Of a DNA stretch of 64,000 nucleotides, positions 24,145-33,342 are shown piece by piece. The stretch's first letter is position 1. Every line of letters begins with the position of its first letter. The notes under the pieces were generated by a model. It saw nothing but the letters and a program-made list of their open reading frames with translations, was not told the DNA's origin and made no database searches. Origin of the DNA: Methylovirgula ligni (GTDB taxonomy: Bacteria > Pseudomonadota > Alphaproteobacteria > Rhizobiales > Beijerinckiaceae); the NCBI RefSeq assembly GCF_004135935.1, contig NZ_CP025086.1, forward strand, positions 1,922,001 through 1,986,000, written 5' to 3'. The translations under genes and the position numbers were made by a program.

Positions 24145-25059
24145 ATGTCAGACCTCAACATGTTCATTCTGATCATCAAGGTCGATGCGCAGCAGCGCCT
24201 CGTCTATGGCGTCGCGACGGCGGAAGCCGAGGATCGCGCCGGCGAGATTTGCGATTACGCCTCGACCAAGCCGCTTTACGAGAAATGGTCGCAGGAAATC
24301 GCGCAATCCTCCGGCGGTAAATCGCGCGGCAATCTGCGCGCCATGCACGGCAACGTGGCCGCCGGAAAGGTGACGGCGCTGAACTTCAACGACAGGCAAA
24401 AGCAGATCGAGATCTGCGCCAAGGTCGTTGATGATTCCGAATGGAACAAGGTGCAGGAAGGCGTCTACACCGGCTTTTCGCAGGGTGGCACTTATGCCCG
24501 GCGCTGGACGGACGATGACGGCGTGACGCGCTACACCGCCGCGCCGAGCGAAATCTCGCTCGTCGATCTGCCGTGCCTGCCGCAAGCTGTCTTCGAGATG
24601 GTGAAGGCGGACGGCTCGCGCGAGTGGCGGCGTTTCGCCAAGGACGCCGGCGACATCGCCCAGCTCGCGCAAATCCTCGGTCAGCTCGAAGAGCTGAAAG
24701 GCACGCTGATCCTGCGCGCCAATGAAGACGGCGCGCCGGCCGAGGCCATTGCGCAACTTCATGTGCTCATCGAGCAGGCAGCGATCCCTATGCCGCCTAC
24801 AACATGCAGAGCGTGGAGATTAGCCAGCGTTCCAATTATTATGACGCGACGCCGATCACGGCCTTCGATCAGAATGCCATCGAGCTTTACGGTCTGCGTA
24901 TCGCCTCGACGGTCACCGCGCATGAGATTTGCGATCCGAATGTCGCGCAGACTTCGGCGCAGCTCATTCTTCAGCGCGGGCTCTATATCCGCAATCTCTA
25001 TGAGTTCAAGCTCTCCTGGGAATATTGCCTGCTGGAGCCGATGGATCTCGTCACGTTGA
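24145..25059 (+). pseudogene. XkdF-type prohead protease fused out of frame to tail-gene DNA
   Basis: The first roughly 212 codons encode a phage capsid-maturation protease of the XkdF/S78_2 type (VYGVATAEAEDRAGEICDYA, AMHGNVAAGKV, GVYTGFSQGG, SEISLVDLPCLP). It starts at ATG 24145 with AAGGAG. After residue about 212 (near 24780) the sequence changes abruptly to DNA of a tail-protein gene read in the wrong frame, giving an Arg/Ser-rich nonsense tail of about 90 residues. The protease domain itself seems nearly complete, but its capsid substrate gene is gone. Confidence 0.8.
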
Positions 25060-26000
25060 CGGACGCCAATCTCGGACTCGATAACGTCGCCGTCCGTATC
25101 ATTGAAGTGCAGGAGGATGGTGACGGCCTACTGAGCATCACGGCCGAGGAGTTTCCGGGCGGCACGGCGACCGCGGTGGCGTATCCGGTGCAGACGAATA
25201 ATAATGTTCTGCCATTCAACCGCACGGCGATGCCGGCGAGTGTAAACGCGCCCGTCATCTTCGAGCCCCCCGCGAGTCTCGCAGGGGCGACGCCGCAGAT
25301 CTGGATCGCGCTATCAGGTGGCAGCGGCGGCCTCGTCGATCCGAACTGGGGCGGCGCGAATGTCTGGGCGTCGCTGGATGGCGCGAGCTATGTCGCCATC
25401 GGCCAGGTCAGCGCTCCGGCGCGCCAAGGCGTTCTTGCCGCAGCCCTGCCGGCCTATTCCCGTGTCAATCCGGATCTCACCGACACTTTGTCCGTCAATC
25501 TGGCGGAAAGCGGCGGCGCGCTCGCCAGCACGACGGCGGCCGCCGCGGCACAGGCCGTGACACTCATGATCGTCGGCGGTGAATTCATGACCTATGAAAC
25601 GGCGACACTGACGGGAGCGAATGCGTATCAACTGACGGGCCTCTATCGCGGGCTTTACGGCTCTGGCGCAGTCGCCCATGCCATCGGCGCGTCGGTCGCT
25701 CGGCTGGACGGAGCAATCTTCAAATATGCTTTGCCCAATTCCTACATCGGCCAGCCGCTTTATCTGAAGTTTCAGAGCTTCAACATTTTCGGCGGCGGCT
25801 TGCAGGATCTCTCCGATTGCACCGCCTATACGTTTTCGCCCGCCGGCGGCGGATCGGCCGATCCGGTCGCCGCGCAGCTCGCCTCCGGCCTGCAGACCGA
25901 TCTCGGGCAGGCGAGCGATGCGGTGGCCATTGCCGATGATTTCGGCACGGTCGGTGCGGGCGCCGTCATTGACGCAATCGATCTGGGAGCCGTGGGATGA
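24783..26000 (+). pseudogene. 3' fragment of a phage tail/baseplate protein
   Basis: From DPYAAYNMQSVEISQRSNYY onward, about 405 codons match the C-terminal part of large siphovirus/GTA-type tail proteins (TAFDQNAIELYGLR, ICDPNVAQTSAQLILQR, YCLLEPMDLVTLTD). The N-terminal part, normally several hundred residues, is missing and there is no ribosome-binding site at the first internal ATG (24804). The break coincides with the end of the protease domain, so a large deletion joined the two. The 3' end overlaps the tail-fibre start (ATGA). Confidence 0.8.
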
Positions 26001-27100
26001 GCGAGCAATTGCAACTTCGGCGCGGAACGGCCGCACAGGTTGCGGCCTTCACCGGTGCGCAGGGCGAGGTCGTCGTCGATACGACGAACAATCGCCCCGT
26101 CGTTCAGGATGGCACGACAGCGGGCGGCTTTGCGGCGGCGAAACTTGCGGAGATTGTGCCGGCCGGAGGCAATGGGCAGCTCGCCGCGCTGGGCATCGGC
26201 ACCGCCGTCGACCCGGGCAATCCGTTGAGCGTCGCCGCCGACAATATCCTCTTCAACGACGTCCCGACCGCTTCGGGCGGCACGGGCGACGTGCGCGTAA
26301 AAATAAACAAGGCAGCGGCAACGAACACCGCGTCCTTTCTTTATCAGGACGCCTTCTCCGGCCGCGCCGAAATCGGACTCTGCGGCGACGACAATTTTCA
26401 CTTCAAGGTCTCGCCGGACGGAAGCACCTGGTATGACGCGCTCGACATTGCGAGTTCGTCCGGTGTCGTGACGGCCAGCTTCGGGCTCGTCGCGGCCTCC
26501 GCCATATTCAACGCGACCGGCACGCCCCTGGCCATGCCAAGCGGTTGTCTGCTCTATACGGCCGCCTCCGGTCCCAACCTCTGCATTGTCGAAAGTTACG
26601 GCGGCGCCAGCGCGCCGACCCCGGCGTATGTCGGGCGCGGTGCGCGCGGAACCGCAGCCTCACCTTCGTCCACTCAAGCCGGGGACACGTTGCTTGCGTT
26701 CGGCGGCCGGGGCTACGGCGCGACGGGCTTCAGTGCCTCAAATCGCATGAAGATCAATTTCATCGCGTCGCAGAATTGGACGGATGCCGCGCAAGGTTCG
26801 TATATCAATTTTCAGGTCACGGCCAACGGCACGACGATACTTGCCGAGGCTGCGCGCTTCGATCAATCGGGGTATCTCGGGGTTGGAACGACGACGCCGC
26901 AATGTTCGGTAGACGTCAACGGCCTTGTCAGAACCGCGGCTTATACGGTTGCGACTTTGCCCGCGGCGTCAGCCTCGCTCGCCGGCGCACGGGCCCTTGT
27001 GACCGATGCGGCGTCCCCGGTCTTCCTCGCGACGCTGACTGGTGGCGGCGCAACGAAGTGTCCCGTGTTTTGCGACGGAAGCGCGTGGCGGGCGGGATAA
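25997..27100 (+). CDS. Phage tail fibre / receptor-binding protein
   Basis: A 367-residue protein starting LQLRRGTAAQVAAFTGAQGE, an N-terminal module found in tail fibres and tropism determinants (Mtd-like). The middle is Gly/Ser/Ala-rich beta structure with repeated short strands, and the C-terminus (VFCDGSAWRAG) is typical of small phage-fibre tip domains. It overlaps the tail-protein stop. Probably once bound the host surface. It seems intact. Confidence 0.75.
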   Translation: MSEQLQLRRGTAAQVAAFTGAQGEVVVDTTNNRPVVQDGTTAGGFAAAKLAEIVPAGGNGQLAALGIGTAVDPGNPLSVAADNILFNDVPTASGGTGDVRVKINKAAATNTASFLYQDAFSGRAEIGLCGDDNFHFKVSPDGSTWYDALDIASSSGVVTASFGLVAASAIFNATGTPLAMPSGCLLYTAASGPNLCIVESYGGASAPTPAYVGRGARGTAASPSSTQAGDTLLAFGGRGYGATGFSASNRMKINFIASQNWTDAAQGSYINFQVTANGTTILAEAARFDQSGYLGVGTTTPQCSVDVNGLVRTAAYTVATLPAASASLAGARALVTDAASPVFLATLTGGGATKCPVFCDGSAWRAG

Positions 27101-27109
27101 GCTGCGTTG

Positions 27110-27868
27110 TTATGGATAGAGAGTGACAACGGAACTGCCGAAATTGGACGAGATGCGCATGTCGGAGCGTCCCTGCGCCTGTTCCGCGAAGGCTTTGAAA
27201 TATGTGGAATGCCAGCCATAGCCGACGAAAAACAGCTTATGGCAGGCGTAAAGGAACGGCTTAATGCGCGGCACGGTTCTGCCGTAGAAATTATGGACCG
27301 CCTCGGTGACGCCCGGCCAATGGGGCTGCATGAAGTCGTCCAGGATGAGGACGCCGCCCGGTGACAGGAAATCCTGCGCGGTGAGAAGATCGTTGAACGT
27401 ATGTTCCGCCGTGTGGCAGCCATCGACGGAGAATAGCCGGAACGGACCCCGGCTCTCCATGATCTTTGCCTTTTCCACCGGCGTCAGCGCGATGCTGTCG
27501 GCCTTTATGAACTCGTAATCGAGCGCGGTCGGAGCGTAGGCGCTTATGTTTTTCCGCAAGCGCTCGAGGCTTCCAACGCCGGCGCCGTCGAGATTCTTTT
27601 CCTGATCGTCGAACACGTCGATCGCGGTCACCTTTTCGCCGGGCCGCGACAGATGTGCAAGGGCGATGAGGAATTTGCCGTGATAGACGCCGATCTCGCC
27701 GATATTGCCGCGGATGTTCTGATCGCGCTGAATGGAGCCGATCAACTGAACCCAGGGCGCAAGTCGCGCGTCGACCCAGCCTTCGACTTTCGGAAAAGCG
27801 TCTGACCAATAGGTCTCAAACGAGTTTGGCTGATGGGCTGGCGCGTTAATTTTTGTCGGGGCGTGCAT
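27110..27868 (-). CDS. Class I SAM-dependent methyltransferase
   Basis: A 252-residue methyltransferase of the TylF/Methyltransf_24 type. The SAM-binding motif I is GNIGEIGVYHGKFLIALAHL, then VTAIDVFDDQ for the acidic motif II and FSVDGCHTAEHTF and GGVLILDDF further on. Substrate unknown; relatives methylate sugars or small molecules. It is the only leftward gene among the phage late genes and ends 9 bases from the fibre stop. It could modify a surface glycan, the phage receptor. M at 27868 is preferred to 27907. Confidence 0.8.
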   Translation of the reverse strand: MHAPTKINAPAHQPNSFETYWSDAFPKVEGWVDARLAPWVQLIGSIQRDQNIRGNIGEIGVYHGKFLIALAHLSRPGEKVTAIDVFDDQEKNLDGAGVGSLERLRKNISAYAPTALDYEFIKADSIALTPVEKAKIMESRGPFRLFSVDGCHTAEHTFNDLLTAQDFLSPGGVLILDDFMQPHWPGVTEAVHNFYGRTVPRIKPFLYACHKLFFVGYGWHSTYFKAFAEQAQGRSDMRISSNFGSSVVTLYP

Positions 27869-28008
27869 AAAGGCGGTCCTCTGCGCGGGCGGGATGCACC
27901 GTCTCAATCTCCCCTTTTGACGTCAAGCGATGATGTTGCGCGCGCACAAAATTGATCGCGTCGCTTTGTAACCGGCCGCCCAGCGCGGCTCTCAACCCCA
28001 GGTGAACA

Positions 28009-28602
28009 ATGATACGACCGCTTTCCCGCGGCGCGTTCGCGCGCGCTGTGCTCGTCGCTTTGTGCCTGTTTCTCGTTCAGGCTTTTGCCGTTGCGCCGCA
28101 TGTGCAGGCAGCGGCACGCGCCCAAACCTGGACTTTGGTTCCGGGCGATGCCTATCGCGTCAGGATCGATGTCTTTTCGTCGCCGTCGCCGGTTCGGCGC
28201 GAAGCATCCGATCTGAATCTGCAATTGGCCACTGGCGCTTTTGGGCGCGGGGCCGTCGCGGCTCTCGTGCGCGCAAAAGCCGAAGCGCTGGGCGTTCCGG
28301 TCAAGCTGGCGCTGGCGATCGCCCGTTTCGAGTCGGGCTTACGCATGTCCATGCATGGCGCGGCGGGTGAGCGCGGCGCCATGCAGGTTCTTCCGCAAAC
28401 CGCTCGTCAGGTTGGCGTCACGGGCAATCTCTACGGGCCGGCGGGGATCGAGGCCGGCGTGCGTTACCTCAGGCTCGCCCTGGCTTTGCATCGGCGGGCA
28501 GGCTGGTGCGCCGTCGCAAGCGCCTACAATTCCGGCGTCTGGCGCGGCCCGCGCTGCACCCGCTACGGCCGGACGGTCGTCGCAATGGCGGTGCGGCCAT
28601 GA
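28009..28602 (+). CDS. Lytic transglycosylase, SLT domain
   Basis: A 197-residue exported lysozyme-like enzyme. A signal peptide (VLVALCLFLVQAFAVAP) is followed by an SLT fold with catalytic Glu108 in IARFESGLRM, the GAMQVLPQTA motif and AYNSG. It cleaves peptidoglycan glycan strands and would act in phage entry or lysis. The stop overlaps the start of the amidase gene (ATGA). Confidence 0.88.
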   Translation: MIRPLSRGAFARAVLVALCLFLVQAFAVAPHVQAAARAQTWTLVPGDAYRVRIDVFSSPSPVRREASDLNLQLATGAFGRGAVAALVRAKAEALGVPVKLALAIARFESGLRMSMHGAAGERGAMQVLPQTARQVGVTGNLYGPAGIEAGVRYLRLALALHRRAGWCAVASAYNSGVWRGPRCTRYGRTVVAMAVRP

Positions 28603-29210
28603 CGTTCCTCACTGAGCCGAAAGCCTATACGCTGGCGGAATTTGCCAGCTTCGTCGCAGGATTAACGTGGGATGCCTGGCGGCCGCGCTTCATCACGCTG
28701 CACAATACAGGCATACCCAGCCTCGCGACCTGGCTCAGCCCGGACCATCCCGCCAAACAGCGTATTGTGGCTCAGAAGCACTATGAGCACGACATTTTGC
28801 ACTGGCACTCCGGCGTCCACCTGTTTGTGGCACAGGACTTGATTTGGAATCTCTGCGACCTGACGCAAGTTGGTGTCTCCGTCTCGTGCTGGAATCATCT
28901 GACGCTCGGGATGGAAATGGTCGGCGATTACGCGTCGGAAAGTTTCGATACGGGCCCCGGAGCCCAGGTCCGCGATAATGCGGTGGCAGCTCTGGCAGTA
29001 TTGCATAGCAAGCTTGGATTGCGGCCGGATGGCTTCAAGCTTGGCGTACACGGGCTGCACTTCCATAAGGAATGCGCTCGCGATCATCATGATTGTCCGG
29101 GGAGGAATGTGGTCAAGGCCGACGTCGTCGCACGCGTGCTTTCGCAAATGGCTGCGCTGAAAGGCGAAGCACTTTCGGAGGGCGCAGGATCATTCCACCG
29201 ACGGAGCTAA
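28599..29210 (+). CDS. N-acetylmuramoyl-L-alanine amidase (endolysin)
   Basis: A 203-residue amidase_2-type zinc enzyme that cuts between MurNAc and L-Ala. The fold is signalled by FITLHNTGIP (first zinc His), LGMEMVGDY and HKECARDHHDCPG (the second His/Cys zinc ligands). No signal peptide, so it needs a holin, which fits the genes downstream. It is translationally coupled to the transglycosylase. Confidence 0.85.
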   Translation: MTFLTEPKAYTLAEFASFVAGLTWDAWRPRFITLHNTGIPSLATWLSPDHPAKQRIVAQKHYEHDILHWHSGVHLFVAQDLIWNLCDLTQVGVSVSCWNHLTLGMEMVGDYASESFDTGPGAQVRDNAVAALAVLHSKLGLRPDGFKLGVHGLHFHKECARDHHDCPGRNVVKADVVARVLSQMAALKGEALSEGAGSFHRRS

Positions 29211-29212
29211 AA

Positions 29213-29485
29213 ATGAAAAGAATGCTAATGATCGCTGGACTGCTGATGAGCAGTGTGCCGCTCGCCGCACAGGCCGCGAGTTTTGGTTGCCACGGCGCCG
29301 GCCAATGCGTCTGCACTGAGGTTCTCAATCCGAAATCCGTGATCGGCTATAACGCGACCGCCGATCAGGAAAGCGTCAGCGTCAACGTCACCTGCATCAA
29401 TATGAGCACGATGGACGTCGCTTATTATACGGTGCGCAAGGAAGAGGGCATGGGCTCTTACAACGGTGAGACACCCGGCCGCTGA
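29213..29485 (+). CDS. Small secreted Cys-containing protein
   Basis: A 90-residue protein with a clear signal peptide (LMIAGLLMSSVPLAAQAASF) and four cysteines in GCHGAGQCVC and NVTC, suggesting disulfides in the periplasm. Not recognised. It follows the amidase by two bases and is followed by a strong hairpin. Confidence 0.65.
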   Translation: MKRMLMIAGLLMSSVPLAAQAASFGCHGAGQCVCTEVLNPKSVIGYNATADQESVSVNVTCINMSTMDVAYYTVRKEEGMGSYNGETPGR

Positions 29486-29502
29486 TCCGAACGACAAGCA
29501 AC

Positions 29503-29527
29503 GCGGGGCGCCGGTGCGGCGCTCCGC
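29503..29527 (+). terminator. Strong hairpin after the lysis-enzyme genes
   Basis: An 11-bp stem (one G-T pair) with a 3-base loop follows the stop by 17 bases. The tract after it is TTGACTTG, a poor U-run, so it may be a weak terminator or a processing/stability element. Confidence 0.45.
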
Positions 29528-29651
29528 TTGACTTGCAAATGATGAAGCCTGCTTGCTCGGTCGCTGGCGCGACCTGAGCGCGGCTGCGGCGCATTCCCCA
29601 TCGAACCGCTTTGCAGCGTGCGTCACAAAGGCGATGTCGCATCGCGGCGTC

Positions 29652-29681
29652 ATTGAACATGGCGCAATTGAACATGGCGCA
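29652..29681. repeat. Short 15-bp tandem repeat
   Basis: ATTGAACATGGCGCA occurs twice in tandem in the 260-base gap before the next gene. No function evident. Confidence 0.85.
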
Positions 29682-29745
29682 GGCCGCCATCCCTTGATTT
29701 AACCGCGCCGCGCGGCTCGCGGCATATCCCCAAAAAGGCAGTTCC

Positions 29746-30249
29746 ATGCGCGCCCGCATTTTTCATGCGGCGGCGATGACGTTTGCCGCCTCGTCCGCAT
29801 TCGCGGACGCTGGCGGCACGACGGTCTCGCTCTCGCCGCTTCTGACGTATCTCGGCCCGGTCATCGGCGCGGCCCTCGCCGCGCTTGTCGCCGCCCTGTT
29901 GAGGATCATCTTCGCGATCCTGAACATCTACCTGAAGAAACTCGGCTTCGCCTTCACGACGGATCAATATGCCGCCGTCGCCCGTTCTGCCGAGAAGATC
30001 GTCGCCGGCTGGTGGAGCAGCGTCGAGCCGGCCATCGCCGCAGCGAAATACGATCTCAAGAGCGAGGTCGTCGCGCATCTGTCGCAGGCGGTCCTCGACG
30101 ACATCGGCCCCATCGCCAACGATCTTGGCCTGAAGCCGGACGGCGCAGCTCAGTTCGTCGTCGCGCGGATCGGCGATCTTCAGAAGGATTTGCTCAAAGC
30201 GCTCGGCGCAACGCCGATTCCTGCGCAGAGCGTGGCTGACGCGAAATGA
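29746..30249 (+). CDS. Phage membrane protein, possible holin
   Basis: A 167-residue protein with an N-terminal signal-like segment, then a long hydrophobic helix (LGPVIGAALAALVAALLRII) and a helical cytoplasmic region. Not matched to a named family. Position just after lysis enzymes suggests a holin or related phage structural protein. It overlaps the following gene (ATGA). Confidence 0.55.
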   Translation: MRARIFHAAAMTFAASSAFADAGGTTVSLSPLLTYLGPVIGAALAALVAALLRIIFAILNIYLKKLGFAFTTDQYAAVARSAEKIVAGWWSSVEPAIAAAKYDLKSEVVAHLSQAVLDDIGPIANDLGLKPDGAAQFVVARIGDLQKDLLKALGATPIPAQSVADAK

Positions 30250-30590
30250 CCGCCGCCGCCAATTCCCTTTCGACGATCCTCACCGAGATTCTGGATGATG
30301 TGAAGGCCGCATCCGTCTCGAGTCTCATTGCGGCGTTTCAAAGCCACGATCTCACATCCGAGATTCAATCTTCGGCCAATTTCCTCGTCGCTGCGGAGAA
30401 GATCGCGGCGATCTTCGAGCCCGCGGTCGCCTTCGCCGAATTGCCGACATCGCTGATCGCAACGGCGCTCGTCCTCGCGGTGCAATTCGGCGGCGGCAAG
30501 ATTGTCCTGCCGCCGCTCTCCCTGGGCACACTGGCCGATAACGCCGGCGAACGGCAGGGCGAAATCATCGCCGAGCGCTTCGGCCGCTGA
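30246..30590 (+). CDS. Small phage-associated hypothetical protein
   Basis: A 114-residue protein with an internal hydrophobic segment (LPTSLIATALVLAVQFGGGK). Not recognised. It is translationally coupled to the preceding membrane protein and precedes a lipoprotein gene, so it probably belongs to the lysis block. Confidence 0.55.
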   Translation: MTAAANSLSTILTEILDDVKAASVSSLIAAFQSHDLTSEIQSSANFLVAAEKIAAIFEPAVAFAELPTSLIATALVLAVQFGGGKIVLPPLSLGTLADNAGERQGEIIAERFGR

Positions 30591-30616
30591 ACCCGGCTTT
30601 CACGAAAGGATTGATC

Positions 30617-30934
30617 ATGATGAAGCCTCATCACGCGGGCGCGCTCGCGCTCGCCCTTTGCCTTGCGGCCTGCGCCGGATTCGATCAGACGGTCAACAAC
30701 GCCGTCGCTTGGGTCGACGCGCCGGCGACGCAGCAGGCGATTGGCTCGCTGAAATCCGGCGTGGTCGCCTTCACTTGCGCCGTCGCCGATGCCAGCGCCG
30801 TTGCGAAAGCGATCGAGTCGAGTGTCGGCGCCGGACAGTCGCTGATCGGCACCGACGGCAAGGTCTATGTCGCATCGGCAACGGCCTGCGCGGCAGTCGG
30901 CGGAACCCTGGGTCCGCAGGCGGTCGTCCCGTGA
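30617..30934 (+). CDS. Small lipoprotein, o-spanin-like
   Basis: A 105-residue lipoprotein with a lipobox (LCLAAC, lipidated Cys) after a short signal peptide, then a helical Ala-rich body. AGGA six bases before the ATG supports the start. Next to a one-helix coiled-coil protein it resembles an outer-membrane spanin, though this order (lipoprotein first) is the reverse of usual. Confidence 0.6.
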   Translation: MMKPHHAGALALALCLAACAGFDQTVNNAVAWVDAPATQQAIGSLKSGVVAFTCAVADASAVAKAIESSVGAGQSLIGTDGKVYVASATACAAVGGTLGPQAVVP

Positions 30935-30976
30935 GCGCGGCTTTCGCCTTGGCAAGGGGGAGGGTGACCATTCCCG

Positions 30977-31309
30977 ATGCCTGACGGACTCTGGCTGCCC
31001 CTCATCGCCGGTCTGTTCGGCACGCTGGTCGGCTCCATCGCCACGATCCTGTCGGCGCTCATCAACCGACAGCCGACGCTCGCCTCGGTTCTCGATTCGC
31101 GCATCGCGACCGTGATGCAGATCTACGAGCGGACGATCGGTGAACTGCGGACGGAAATCTGCCGGCTGCAGGAGAAAATCGACATCTATGAAAGGACCAT
31201 CATGGACCTGCGCGACCACATCGCGCAGCTCGAAGCCAAGATCGATATTCTGAAGGTCCGCTTCAACGCGCCGGGCCCCGCCACTGGAGCAAACGCTGCA
31301 GTCGAATAG
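30977..31309 (+). CDS. One-helix coiled-coil protein, i-spanin-like
   Basis: A 110-residue protein with one N-terminal membrane helix (LPLIAGLFGTLVGSIATILS) and a long coiled coil (RTEICRLQEKIDIYERTI). The coil contains a repeated IYERTI unit. This is the layout of an inner-membrane spanin, which fuses with the lipoprotein partner to break the outer membrane. The family is not recognised by sequence. It is the last phage gene before a strong terminator. Confidence 0.6.
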   Translation: MPDGLWLPLIAGLFGTLVGSIATILSALINRQPTLASVLDSRIATVMQIYERTIGELRTEICRLQEKIDIYERTIMDLRDHIAQLEAKIDILKVRFNAPGPATGANAAVE

Positions 31310-31347
31310 CCAAGTTTCCTCCCGATCTGCCCCCGACCTGCCACCTC

Positions 31348-31384
31348 GCCCCTGTCCCGGTTCACCGGGGCAGGGGCTTTTTTT
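31348..31384 (+). terminator. Strong rho-independent terminator at the prophage right end
   Basis: GCCCCTG-T-CCCGG pairs with CCGGG-G-CAGGGGC around a TTCA loop and is followed by seven T. It lies 40 bases after the last phage gene and before host gpx. Confidence 0.92.
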
Positions 31385-31479
31385 GATTCCGGCCCTGCCG
31401 GCGACCGGCTTGCGGAGACGATGATTTTCGAATTACAGCAAGGCCACCGGCATCCGCCGTGGCAGGAAGGTTGAACAGC

Positions 31480-31959
31480 ATGGCCTCGATCTACGATTTT
31501 TCGGCCAAGACGTTGGATGGAAAAGAGGAATCGCTCGCCGATTTCCGTGGCCAGGTGCTGCTCGTGGTCAATACGGCGAGCAAATGCGGGTTTACGCCCC
31601 AATATGAGGGGCTCGAGGCGCTTTATAAGAAATATCACGCCGAGGGCTTCGAGGTTCTGGGCTTCCCTTGCAATCAGTTCGGCGCCCAGGAGCCGGGCGA
31701 CGCGGCGGCGATTGGCGCCTTCTGCTCGCTGAATTACGGCGTGAGCTTTCCGATGTTCGACAAGATCGAGGTCAACGGTGAGGCAACCCATCCCCTCTAC
31801 AAATTCCTCAAGAGCGCGCAGAAGGGCCTCGCCGGGACCGAGGCGATCAAATGGAATTTCACCAAATTTCTGATTGATCGGCAGGGCAATGTCGTCGCGC
31901 GCTTCGCTCCGACCACCAAGCCGGCGGAGATCGATCCGGAGGTCGCGCGCCTCCTCTGA
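31480..31959 (+). CDS. Glutathione peroxidase
   Basis: A 159-residue thiol peroxidase of the GPx family that reduces hydrogen or organic peroxides, probably with thioredoxin. Visible catalytic residues are Cys36 in [12 protein letters not shown], Gln in NQFGAQEPG and Trp in [10 protein letters not shown] second Cys (FPCNQF) may be the resolving residue. GGAAGG lies upstream of the ATG. It is the first host gene beyond the prophage. Confidence 0.93.
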   Translation: MASIYDFSAKTLDGKEESLADFRGQVLLVVNTASKCGFTPQYEGLEALYKKYHAEGFEVLGFPCNQFGAQEPGDAAAIGAFCSLNYGVSFPMFDKIEVNGEATHPLYKFLKSAQKGLAGTEAIKWNFTKFLIDRQGNVVARFAPTTKPAEIDPEVARLL

Positions 31960-32040
31960 GGCGGCGCAGCCCGCGCAAAGCGCGATTGCCACGCGGCGCG
32001 CGCGTGGCTAACAGAGAATTTCCATCGAAAGGAAGAGATC

Positions 32041-33342
32041 ATGCCGCAACGGCTCGACATGCGCAGCCCCGATTTCGGGACGGCCTTTGCCGCCTTGCTG
32101 GCCTCCAAGCGCGAGGCCGCGGCAGACGTCGATGAGGCCGTGCAGAAGATCATCGCCGATGTCGTCGCGGAGGGCGATGCGGCGCTCGTTGCCTATTCGC
32201 AGAAATTCGACCGTGTCGATCTCGGCGCCCTCGGCCTTGCCGTGTCGGCGCAGGAGATTGCCGCTGCCGAGCGCGCCGCCGCGCCGGAAGCACTTGCCGC
32301 GCTGCGCTTCGCGCATGAGCGGATCACCGCTTTTCACGAGCGCCAGCGGCCGCAGGATCTGATCTTCACCGACGCCCTTGGCGTCGAGCTCGGTTGGCGC
32401 TGGTCGGCGGTCGACGCAGCCGGGCTCTATGTACCCGGAGGCACCGCAAGCTATCCATCCTCGGTGTTGATGAACGCCATCCCGGCGAAGGTTGCGGGTG
32501 TCCCGCGTCTCGTCATGGTCGTCCCGGCGCCGGATGGCTTGATCGCGCCGCTCGTGCTGGCGGCGGCGAAGCTCGCGGGCATCGACGAGATTTATCGCGT
32601 CGGCGGCGCCCAGGCGATCGCGGCATTGGCCTATGGCACCGAGACGATCGCGCCGGTGGCAAAGATCGTCGGCCCGGGTAACGCCTATGTCGCGGCAGCG
32701 AAGCGGCGCGTCTTCGGCACCGTCGGCATCGATATGATCGCCGGGCCGTCCGAAGTGCTGATCATCGCCGACGATAGCGGCAATCCCGACTGGATCGCCG
32801 CCGATCTGCTGGCTCAGGCGGAGCATGACACGGCCGCGCAATCGATCCTCATCACCGACAGCGCCACGCTCGCGGCGGCGGTCGAGGCTGCGGTGGAGCG
32901 TCAGCTCGCGAGCCTGTCGCGCGTGGCGATCGCCGGGCCAAGCTGGCGCGATCACGGCGCCATCATCGAGGTCGCGGACATCACGGCGGCGCTGCCGCTG
33001 GCAGAGCGTATCGCGCCCGAGCACCTCGAAATCATCACCCGCGATGCCGACGCGCTCGCGGCCCGCGTGAGGAATGCCGGCGCGATTTTCATCGGCGCCC
33101 ATACGCCCGAGGCAATCGGCGATTATGTCGGCGGCTCGAACCATGTTCTGCCGACCGCCCGTTCGGCGCGGTTCTCGTCCGGGCTCAACGTGCTCGATTT
33201 CATGAAGCGCACCTCGATCCTGAAGTGCAGCGCCGAAAGCCTCAAGGCGCTCGGCCCGGCGGCGGTGACGCTCGGCAACGCCGAGGGTCTTGACGCCCAT
33301 GCGCGCTCGGTCGCCTTTCGACTCGGCTTGACGAACTCATGA
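32041..33342 (+). CDS. hisD: Histidinol dehydrogenase
   Basis: HisD, 433 residues, the last step of histidine synthesis (histidinol to histidine, NAD- and zinc-dependent). Conserved segments include [52 protein letters not shown] and [16 protein letters not shown] precedes the ATG. UPF0262 and a small phosphatase follow in the usual Rhizobiales order. Confidence 0.97.
   Translation: MPQRLDMRSPDFGTAFAALLASKREAAADVDEAVQKIIADVVAEGDAALVAYSQKFDRVDLGALGLAVSAQEIAAAERAAAPEALAALRFAHERITAFHERQRPQDLIFTDALGVELGWRWSAVDAAGLYVPGGTASYPSSVLMNAIPAKVAGVPRLVMVVPAPDGLIAPLVLAAAKLAGIDEIYRVGGAQAIAALAYGTETIAPVAKIVGPGNAYVAAAKRRVFGTVGIDMIAGPSEVLIIADDSGNPDWIAADLLAQAEHDTAAQSILITDSATLAAAVEAAVERQLASLSRVAIAGPSWRDHGAIIEVADITAALPLAERIAPEHLEIITRDADALAARVRNAGAIFIGAHTPEAIGDYVGGSNHVLPTARSARFSSGLNVLDFMKRTSILKCSAESLKALGPAAVTLGNAEGLDAHARSVAFRLGLTNS

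Noticed and set aside
24804-26000. Functional 398-residue tail protein from the internal ATG
   Set aside because: No ribosome-binding site; homologous region continues upstream of the ATG into the deletion junction, so it is a 3' fragment.
15967-27100. Gene-transfer-agent cluster instead of a prophage
   Set aside because: The adjacent S24 repressor with operators, the fibre gene and cargo genes fit a prophage, and core GTA genes such as capsid and tape measure are absent; shared homology of terminase/portal/tail families alone is not decisive.
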